A stretch of 64,000 nucleotides of DNA from NCBI RefSeq assembly GCF_026151205.1, contig NC_087082.1:4905908-4969907 (forward strand). The letters run 5' to 3'. The translations under genes were made by a program, and so were the position numbers. The DNA comes from Bolinopsis microptera (taxonomy: Eukaryota > Ctenophora > Tentaculata > Lobata > Bolinopsidae). Shown here piece after piece: positions 42,655 to 64,000 of the stretch (position 1 is the stretch's first letter; every line of letters begins with the position of its first letter). Below the pieces are notes generated by a model. It saw only the letters and a list, made by a program, of their open reading frames with translations, was not told where the DNA came from and ran no database searches.

Positions 42655-43704
42655 ATGTCTTCAACTAGCAAAGCTTCCACACTATTCAATCTCAAAGATG
42701 AGTACTTGAAAGCCAAGTCTGATACGAACAAGTCAACAGCTCAAGGCCCAAATAACCACAAGAAACTAAAAGACATCATCCACTACAAGAAGGAGGAGAA
42801 AGATAAACGACAGGCGGAGAGGGACGCGAAACAGAGGAAAAGAGAAGAGCGTCTAGCACTGACTCAGAAAGAAAAGCAAGACTTGGAAAACTCTAGGTCA
42901 ATCTTGGAAGCGAAGAGTGCTGTTTACGACAAACTCTTAAAACGAGATGGTGAGTCTTCAGAAAACATCCTAGTAGATTTCTCTCAGAAACGTATTGAAG
43001 GACACGAGATTCCCTTTGATTACACCTCCAGAACTAGGAACTATGATGAGAATAGCGTACCTGTGGACGAATCTGAGGCGGAGTACGATGAAATTCATCT
43101 CTCGAATGTCGACAAGGGCGAGATTCGCAGCAAGGGTGTCGGGTTTTATAGCTTCTCCAAAGACCCTGAAATAAGAAAGCAGCAGATGGATTTTCTTAAT
43201 TCTATGAGGGAATCAACAGAAAAGTCTAGAGAGATCTTCCAAGCCACAAAAACAAAGAGGAAGCAGGAAAAATTAGACAGACTCAACCGGCTAAGAAAAC
43301 GGTTAAACATGGATCCTTTAACTGTTCTGCCAAACGAGAAATCTGTTGAAGACGAAGAAATAGATCCGAATGTATCAGAGATTGTCACACAGCCAGAGCC
43401 GAACTCGACTGCTAACTTGCAAGATCAATCTTCCCAGCCCCTGGACGTAGGAAAATCAATCGAAGAGAAGTTCCTGATCAGGGAACAAACACTTTGGGAG
43501 AAAAAGGTGGAGGACCTGAGGAATGAGCGGGAAATGGAGTTTGCTCCCGTGTATCCAGGACAACTGTATCCAGGCAACCATGATGCTCCCGTGTATCCAG
43601 GCAACCATGATGCTGGTAGGTCGAGTAGGACTGAGGAGCAGGAGTTGGACGATGAGGATGATGCTATCGTTAACTTTATATCTTTTGTCAGACAGAACAC
43701 CTGA
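42655..43704 (+). CDS. CCDC174: CCDC174-like coiled-coil protein
   Basis: Single exon, 349 residues. The layout follows CCDC174: N-terminal FNLKDEYLKAK, charged coiled coil, AKSAVYDKLLKRDG, LVDFSQKRIE, the signature GVGFYSFSKDPEIRKQQMDF, KLDRLNRLRKRLN, DLRNEREMEFAPVYPG and a short conserved end (IVNFISFVRQ). Vertebrate CCDC174 is a nuclear protein implicated in RNA processing and neuronal development. Shorter than the human protein (467). Near the C-terminus the peptide YPGNHDAPVYPG is part of an in-frame duplication. AATAAA lies 91 bp after the stop. The lack of introns contrasts with its neighbours. Confidence 0.85.
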   Translation: MSSTSKASTLFNLKDEYLKAKSDTNKSTAQGPNNHKKLKDIIHYKKEEKDKRQAERDAKQRKREERLALTQKEKQDLENSRSILEAKSAVYDKLLKRDGESSENILVDFSQKRIEGHEIPFDYTSRTRNYDENSVPVDESEAEYDEIHLSNVDKGEIRSKGVGFYSFSKDPEIRKQQMDFLNSMRESTEKSREIFQATKTKRKQEKLDRLNRLRKRLNMDPLTVLPNEKSVEDEEIDPNVSEIVTQPEPNSTANLQDQSSQPLDVGKSIEEKFLIREQTLWEKKVEDLRNEREMEFAPVYPGQLYPGNHDAPVYPGNHDAGRSSRTEEQELDDEDDAIVNFISFVRQNT

Positions 43705-43794
43705 GCTAATGTTCTATTAAGTCTTGCAAGGTTAAGCAAGTTACCCTGAATTCAAAATGCCAGAAGACGAGCTAAAGCGGAAGAAATCAGTTTA

Positions 43795-43800
43795 AATAAA
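43795..43800 (+). terminator. Polyadenylation signal of the CCDC174-like gene
   Basis: AATAAA, 91 bp after the stop codon. Confidence 0.6.
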
Positions 43801-44110
43801 AGAGACTTCATTGTTATGATGGATGATGGCTTGTTGACTGTTCAGATAATTGCGTTTTGTATATTATTCTTTGGAGTTATCTTTGATTATGATCAAAACA
43901 TGATGCTATCAACTTCTTTGAGAGTTTCAATCGATCTTAATTCATTCATGTTTGATTCATGTTTGATATTACGAAGTTAAATTTACTTGATATTCTGATG
44001 CTTTCACAAAAAGAGATTGCTACTTGCTATACTTCTCAGTCACATCTTTATCCATGCCTAAAAGCACAATCCTAAGATAAGGAATGAGATAGAAATGAGT
44101 AGAGATCACG
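43801..44110. other. Intergenic, CCDC174 to MLYCD
   Basis: Short AT-rich spacer. I see no repeat or clear promoter element. Confidence 0.4.
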
Positions 44111-47100
44111 ATGAAGTACCCACTATTCTGCAACACAACCCTCCAACACACTTTACACCGGTATAACGCACCCAGCTTCAGGGGTGCTCTAGCTCGGTTA
44201 ACCCCGTGTGTCGCTACTCGGAGGTTTTCTAGTAGAGTTGGAGCAGATGATCGGAACCGTCAGCTCTCTTCGCTCCCCATAAGAGGTTAGTTCCAGTCTC
44301 AATGTTGTCATTTGACGGCAATGTTTTTAACAACAAAAACGTTTACCCCCATTTACTTAAAACATCTGACATTACTTTCAAGGTTATATTTCTATGTTCA
44401 GGCATTTGATGGTTCATACAATGATTGAGTTTGTACTAATTTAATCCTCCTAATATCACCAGGAGATTATGTTGGCGAGGCCATAAAGAAGTCGTCTGAT
44501 CTGACACCGAGAGAAAATGTGCGCCACTACTTAGAGATCATGAACAAGTCTATTGATAGTGAGTAAGTGAGTTGTTATTTGAGAATACATAGAAACAACG
44601 CGGCAGCTACAAAATTGGTTAGTTATTGAATTTTAATCCTCCTTTCTTATAAAACTTTTGGAAATGCCCTCCCCAGCTCAGTATCGCATGTGAATTATAA
44701 TTTTGCATTAATACGAAACGTTTTGAAAAAATAAATGCCTCCCCCGGTATCGTATTTAATTTTGATATCAGTCACCTGAATAATAAAACTGTTTCTACGC
44801 TTATTGTTAACTCCTCACTTTCCAGTTGAAAATGATGTTCTGAAACGGCTCTGTGAATCACCTGAGGGACTTACCGCGGTTATGGACGCTAGAGGTCAGT
44901 GAGCAGTTCGTTGGATGGTATTATGCTGTAAATTGTAATAATTTATAATGATCTATGCATATTGTATTATCCCCATATTATTCTGCTATTTATATTTAGT
45001 TTTATAACATTTTGTTATTGTTTTTATTAATGAGATTTCAAAATATAATAAGATTTTGCTCAAATTTTAGAGATCTGAGTTTTACAATAAACATTTCAGC
45101 TGAATGCAATGACATGATAGTCAAGCTACCTCGACCCGAACTCATGAAACTAGACAAGATACTGTTCAAAGTGTTACGCTTTGCTGTTACTTTTGATAAT
45201 ACTGAGATATCCACAGTTAAACTAGGTTGGTATTTTTCTGAAAATATGAAAATTTTGAAAAGATGTCAGAAGTGGGATTTGAACCCACGCCCACATTCGT
45301 GGACCAGAATGCTCCATCTTACGACGGCAAGAGATTCTTGAGTCTGGCGCCTTAGACCACTCGGCCATCCTGACTGTTATACAAGACGAAATATGATAAT
45401 CGGTCTTTATCTACTTCAACCTATGTTCAACTCTTTCGAAATGCAAAAGCAGAAATGACATTCTGATATAGGAGAGGCTGTAAAATCTTACCGTTAGTAA
45501 AATATGTAAAGCCTCATATTTCAATATTATATATGTTTTTGTCAATAACTCTTCATCAAGTTAGAAATCAGTAGGTTACTTGGGTTACGCACACGAGTTG
45601 AACACACGTCAAAAAAATTGATAATTAATTGCGATTTAGGCAAACTAGTTCTCAGACCACAATGTTTTATATTTACAATAGTTTGAAAGATTTGTTACGT
45701 CTATATTATATAGTCTCATTTTGCTTACAATAACACGCAATTTGTATTCAGAGTCACCTAAAGCAATTGTGGAAATGGTAAGGAGCAGTGACAGAGTTCA
45801 CCCTATTAAAACTCAACTAGACCTTCAAAACAGACTTGCTGAAAATCGTAGGTACTCCAGTTGAAACGTCATTAAACTTCGTTCCGACGTCTCTTTCAGA
45901 AGCTTTGGTTGTTTGTACGAAAAAGGTGAAGGGTCGATTTCCCAGATTTTCAAATTGTATCCCATACTCTAAATCTGAAATAATCCACAGGTTCCGTATT
46001 TGTACTGACCCACACCCTCCTTCCCTCTCGCCCCCTGGTAATCCTGCACGTGGCTCACAGTTCAGGAATGTTCCAGTGTGTCTCAGACATCAAGGAGGGT
46101 CTGGATGAGAGCTTAGCTAGCTCTCTTTGTACTCCAACAGACGGACGGACACACGGACTAGACCACGGGAGGGAGATTAGTTCTGGAGCTGAGGATGGGG
46201 AGATATTGTCCTGTACTCGGTTTACAGAGGATGCTTCATATAGGAGAGTCAATACTTTCTACTCTATTTCTTCTCTGGAAGTTGCATTAAGAGGTATGGA
46301 TCATGCTGCTCTCTTCATTTCAATTAAATGTCTGTACCATGACACCATAGATCAGATAAATAAAAGTGATGCTCCCAGTCCCTCTCACACTCTCATGACT
46401 AGGTATCCCCTGCGGAGGCTGGTGTATAGGTAAAGCAAAGTCCCAACTAACAGCACCCCGAACCCTCTACACCACCCTGTCTCCAATACCTGGTCTCAGG
46501 AACTGGATTAGCGTTTCTCTGAAGCGACCTAACCCAAGGGTGCTCAGACTTATCGGTAAATTCCAGATATTTATTTTGGGTTTTTTGTCTGAATTTCTTA
46601 ATTCAGGGACTACGATTTAACCTTATTGTTTTCTGCCCTGTCATGTAAAATGATAACGTTATTTATGTATTATGTAAATAATATTTTCATTCCTTTCTCT
46701 AACCTTGGTAAAATTTAAAATTGAAACAGAAATATCCAGCTACAGGATCATATCGCACTGAACTAGAGAACATGTTGTCGTCTCCCTCAATAGTTGCCGT
46801 CCCTGAGGGTCTGCAAGCTACTGTCTCCAGGCTGGCAGCTTACTACCTGACCTCAGAGAAACAAAGAGGGAATGTTCTGGACCCAGTGGGTCACTTTCAT
46901 GTCACCAATGGAGCTGTTGTGTGGGGTCTGAGATGGGGTGGCACCCGGTTAGTTTACATTAAAGAGTTTAGTGCTCAGTGATAAATTGGGGGGGGGGGGG
47001 GGATAACATTTTTTTGTTTTTTTTGTTTAGGTAAAAGTAGTTTTTTGAAAAAACCAAAAAAGGAAGGGAAAAAAAGGAAAAAAACCAATAAAATGATAAA

Positions 47101-47326
47101 AATATAGCTCAAAATCGAAATAGCTACTATTAATTATAGTCTCTAGATTAATGTCCCTAAAGTAACCATATCTCCGCTCAGGAGTGTTGAGATGCAGGAG
47201 CAGTCACTGGGACTAATGGTCAACTACTTGTACGACACCTCCTCCCCCCACAGAGCGACCCAATACGCCTCAGATGACAGGATTATATCTGTGGGTCCAG
47301 CTGTCAGCAACCTGCTGCTTGATTGA
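44111..47326 (+). CDS. MLYCD: Malonyl-CoA decarboxylase
   Basis: Exons 44111-44285, 44463-44558, 44826-44894, 45100-45225, 45752-45847, 45991-46293, 46430-46555, 46740-46947, 47182-47326; phase is kept, giving 447 residues (human 493). It converts malonyl-CoA to acetyl-CoA and CO2, relieving the block on fatty-acid oxidation. Family stretches: RVHPIKTQLDLQNRL, PLVILHVAH, FYSISSLEVALRG, TLSPIPGLRNWI, AAYYLTSEKQRG, HFHVTNGAVVW, LGLMVNYLYD. The HFHVTNGAV histidine and the FYSIS serine match the catalytic pair of the family. The N-terminus is Arg-rich with few acidic residues (a mitochondrial presequence by appearance). The usual peroxisomal SKL is absent (it ends NLLLD). The fifth exon end is the least certain junction: GTAGGT after AATC keeps the frame. 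Confidence 0.93.
45264..45374 (-). tRNA. tRNA-Leu(CAA) with intron
   Basis: The reverse strand gives a full class II tRNA: GTCAGGA acceptor, box A TGGCCGAGTGG, anticodon arm CCAGACTCAAG with anticodon CAA, a 27-base intron directly 3' of the anticodon, the remaining TTCTGG stem, a long variable arm, box B GGTTCAAATCC and TTCTGAC closing the acceptor. It is antisense within an MLYCD intron. The sequence is close to animal tRNA-Leu(CAA), which commonly carries an intron at this place. Confidence 0.96.
46983..47181. other. Last MLYCD intron with G run
   Basis: A G run at 46987 lies between GATAAATT and GATAACAT, an imperfect match that might be a decayed duplication. The rest is A-rich. Confidence 0.35.
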
Positions 47327-47360
47327 CATTTTTAGTTATAATGAAACGGAAAACGCTCGT

Positions 47361-47366
47361 AATAAA
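47361..47366 (+). terminator. Polyadenylation signal of MLYCD
   Basis: AATAAA, 35 bp after the stop codon. Confidence 0.65.
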
Positions 47367-47530
47367 ATGTTGCTTTTCTGGTCGGGACTTTAGATTTATA
47401 ACTGTTAAACGATTTTTACCTAATTATAAGTTTTTATTTCATAATAGTGATAGATAAAATTCTATAAACGAAATATTTTTTCATTCTGCATTCTAAAAAG
47501 AAATTTTACGGTAATTTGTGTTTTTGAGTA

Positions 47531-48409
47531 CCTTACTCGGGAATATTATAGCGGGTTAATTTATGACTGGGAAAAGTAATAACCGGGAAAAATATGGCGG
47601 ACTTTCCCAAAACCCGCCAAATTATCCCGGTCATGTATTTACCGGTGGCCGACCTTTCGAGTTTTTTTTTTTCAGAGGTCAACAAATTTTCAACCGAAAT
47701 TTCTGTTTTTGTTACTTGTTAAAGAAGTTATTTCAATTTACAGTTACTGATATTACTCAGAAATAGAAAAAAAGACACGTCTAGTATTTAAAGGAAAATA
47801 AATCTATAGCAATAATAAGTCAAATCTTCATTAAAGCGTATTCTCATTCTCATTATCGCTAATGTCCCCTCCATTATCATTATTGATATCCCCCTGCTGC
47901 TGACCGTCAAATTCGAAGTTGTATTGTTGTCTTAACAAGACTTTCATTTTGTCCGCTAATGGGGCTACTGCTCTGAAGGTCAGCCGGAGCTTAATTTCCT
48001 GCCCACCGCTTGGTATTGGGGAACGTCTTGGCTTTGCATCTTCAACTGCTCCAGTAATCAATCCACCGTGGACCATGAAATAGTGGCACAGTTTACTCAC
48101 TTCATGGGCAAGAAAAGTGAGAATCACGGTCCACCCTGAAATCTGATTTCTATAACCAAATTGTGATTTTTATAACGAAATTATGGTAGCAACTGCCAAT
48201 AAAGTTACAGCCCTCCATCCACTGCTTCAAAAGTCTTCTCTAGCACATATGAGACTTCAGGTAAAATATGATGATCACCACCCCCTTGGAACCCCATAAT
48301 CTGAGTCGGCGGGTTTTTTTATGACTGGTAAAATTTTTGACCGGGAAAAATATGGCGGAATCTTCCAAAACCCACCACTTTATCCCGGTTATAATAATCC
48401 CGAGTAAGG
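47531..48409. mobile_element. CCTTACTCGGG-ended element carrying an ORF
   Basis: TA (47529-47530 and 48410-48411) flanks inverted ends CCTTACTCGGGA and TCCCGAGTAAGG. Subterminal CCGGGAAAAATATGGCGGA words recur at both ends. Related to the element at 21587-23784. The interior holds the - strand ORF 47831-48127. Confidence 0.7.
47831..48127 (-). CDS. Unrecognised small protein with acidic tail, inside a TIR element
   Basis: A 98-codon frame, or the last exon of something longer since the first Met is not well supported. The N-terminal two thirds mix hydrophobic and basic residues (FLAHEVSKLCHYFMVHGG, RSPIPSGGQEIKLRLTFR); the C-terminus is Asn/Asp-rich. I recognise no family. It sits between the inverted ends of a transposon; a decayed sequence of similar layout is in the sister element at 22871. 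It may be an element gene or a captured host exon. Confidence 0.45.
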   Translation of the reverse strand: MILTFLAHEVSKLCHYFMVHGGLITGAVEDAKPRRSPIPSGGQEIKLRLTFRAVAPLADKMKVLLRQQYNFEFDGQQQGDINNDNGGDISDNENENTL

Positions 48410-48411
48410 TA

Positions 48412-48742
48412 TGTCACTTTCTAAAGTGTGTGCGATATGATTTTTGTATAGAAGTTCAGATCTTATCAAATATTTCTTGGTATCTTCAGTATTGATTTTA
48501 ACCGCCAAATTTAAGGATTTGTTTCCCTTCTGTGTAGAATTTTACAAGACAATTAAATACGCGGCATTTTTACTTGGAAGCTAATTGTAATTAAAACGCT
48601 AAAATGGTAACCATTTTTCCGAAAAAGATTGTTTCCTTTTGTTCATACACTTATTTTTATACTTATTTTAAGGATGGTATATTAACGGAACCTCTTGAAA
48701 GAATCTAAAGAAATGTTAGGAATGTGAAGAAACCGAGCTGAG
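48412..48742. other. Upstream region of the MBD-PHD-F-box gene
   Basis: An AT-rich 330 bp between the 47531 element and the start codon. I see no clear TATA or repeat. Confidence 0.4.
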
Positions 48743-62423
<13,681 letters not shown>

Positions 62424-63190
62424 ACTAATCTGATGAGGTACAAGTTCGTTTTGGTATTGAGATCTGACAGTTGTTCCGGATTTAAACCATTGTCTCCGAT
62501 ACCGTAAGACCGGGATTCGACCCCCCCCCCCCCCTCCACTGTCTCCGATCGTTTTGGTAGATAAGAGTGCCGTCTTGGTGGTGGTGTCCGATATTTCTAC
62601 CTATCCTGGCATCCTGTGGACCACGTCAAAGAATTGTCAGATCAGTTCTACTGAGCGGCCTGTCTTGACCCCCCTCTAATGACTAGATCGTGGATTGAAC
62701 ACCGATTAAATAATTAATTTTATGATTAATTATATTTATAGACATTGCTCCGATAGCTCAATATGTGGCTGAATACTGCTGACTAATATGAAAATCGGCT
62801 GATTCTTTTTTTTTTGCAATTTCGAAATCAATTTCTCAAACTGTACAGATTATGCAGGGATAATTGTCCTACTTTGTCCTTTTTTCTTTGAGCCTTATTC
62901 TTGTATAATTTATATGATTATATTTTGAGTAAACATTGTCTGGTTCTACGAGCCAGTCCCCAATCAATCGTGTGTACTTATTGGACGCAGGTTTTAGTTT
63001 CTAATCAAAGTTTTCCGTTTTGATGTGTTAAATTTACCTAAATCACAAAGAAAACTGTACTATAACAAAATTAAAACAAAAAATCCCAATTTCATTTCAA
63101 TCGTGTTGATATCTCTTTAAGTTTTAGCTCTCATCATATTCATAATTAAAATTAGGCCATTGTGTGATTGTGCAAGTTAAATGTTCCTTA
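62424..63190. other. 3' flank of the MBD-PHD-F-box gene
   Basis: ATTAAA at about 62705 may be the polyadenylation signal. A C run near 62521 is bracketed by CATTGTCTCCGAT and CACTGTCTCCGAT. Nothing else. Confidence 0.45.
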
Positions 63191-63198
63191 CCAGCATC

Positions 63199-64000
63199 GG
63201 GGGGGGGGAGTAATGACTACTTTTGGGGACTTGGGGAATTACGTCAACGATTTTACCCCGAGTCCCCATGATTTTTAGTCCCCATTAGTCCCCAAAAGTC
63301 TCCATTAGTCCCCATTTAGATTTCAAAAAATCTGGCTTCTCCAGACCAGATCGTAAACTTCTCAAGACTGAAGTCTAGAATATTTATCAATGGTCACTGG
63401 ACATTCCTGACTTCTTGGGAGCTACTTGAGGGCTGTTAGAGTACCTCAGGTAAATTAAGGGAGGGGGCGGGGGCGACTACCAATGACAACATTGAGGAGA
63501 CATATTGCATATATACGCTTATTTTATCAGATTGATCTAGTAACACGAGTTGTAGCGCAAGGAAAATAAACGCATTATCAAGGGGCCAGGGGGGGGGGGC
63601 AACGCCCCAAAAAGCCCTACACATATAAAAAATCCGAAGAGGGCCCTAGAAATCGGGGCTTTTTGGGGCCTTTTGACCCTGTATTTTTGGCATGAATTTT
63701 GTTCAATTTAAAACAAATATACACGAATTTGAAAGATGTGAGAGGGATGTAATTCTTTTCATACTCGACTATCTGACAGAGAAATACATTCACCGGGGGG
63801 GGGGGGGATTTCAGCATCAGCATTCGATCAAGAAAGCGAAGCTGAGAGAGTGCAAATATCAAGATTGTCAAGGGTCGGGTCAAGTTTGTTTCGCAAAACT
63901 ATACTCCAGCAAAGTTTGCTTATCCTGTACAAACCGGGGGGGGGGGGGGTCCAACCCGATTTCCACATGAGTGTTGATGAGGCAAAAATCGGAAAATTGA
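63199..64000. mobile_element. Second copy of the 10122 G/C-ended element, cut by the window end
   Basis: Matches 10122-10985 almost base for base, including internal G runs that differ mainly in length. Its right end and duplication lie outside the window. Confidence 0.88.

Noticed and set aside
42655-43704. CCDC174-like gene as a processed pseudogene because it lacks introns
   Set aside because: The frame is intact, it is placed among same-strand genes with its own polyadenylation signal, and no poly(A) tract or flanking repeat is seen.

Overview
This is nuclear DNA from a multicellular animal. The genes are split by many short GT-AG introns, one tRNA gene carries an intron, and the recognisable proteins are metazoan (nucleoplasmin family, CHID1, MLYCD, NOC3L, CCDC174, MBD/PHD/F-box). 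The host sequence is AT-rich and full of small inverted-repeat elements and long G or C runs. I cannot place the phylum from sequence alone; a marine invertebrate, possibly an early-branching one, is a guess.

Six spliced host genes lie head to tail on the + strand. 1-24658: nucleophosmin/nucleoplasmin-like gene, 5' end outside the window, last intron about 18.7 kb. 25037-35218: CHID1-type GH18-like protein. 35820-42176: NOC3L, a ribosome-biogenesis factor. 42655-43704: CCDC174-like, a single exon. 44111-47326: malonyl-CoA decarboxylase, with an antisense tRNA-Leu(CAA) gene in one intron. 48743-62423: a 12-exon gene whose joined product reads MBD, then PHD finger, F-box and leucine-rich repeats. 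I rebuilt the exons by hand; every junction chosen keeps phase across the whole message of each gene. An intronless secreted cysteine-rich protein gene (53780-54955) sits inside the third intron of the last gene.

The large nucleophosmin intron holds an intact - strand gene for a type I membrane protein (PAN-like module, sushi/CCP module, one membrane helix), a second copy broken by one extra base, two smaller fragments, and an intact LINE ORF1-like reading frame. The rest is nested mobile DNA.

The mobile DNA falls in several groups. (1) Hairpin elements whose ends are runs of G (left) and C (right), several flanked by clean 6- or 8-bp target-site duplications. (2) Long palindromes with arms of about 1.1 to 1.4 kb in the introns of nucleophosmin and CHID1. 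(3) TA-flanked elements with CAGGGTG ends, with pogo-like ends, and with CCTTACTCGGG ends. (4) LINE reverse-transcriptase fragments next to TAG microsatellites. (5) Two tRNA-headed SINEs with a shared body.

The best candidates for something undescribed are the poly(G)-ended hairpin elements, the MBD-PHD-F-box-LRR architecture, and the repeated tandem amplification of exon-intron boundaries (59-bp x 7, 41-bp x about 51, about 110-bp x 4, plus two simple duplications), which multiplies splice sites inside working genes.
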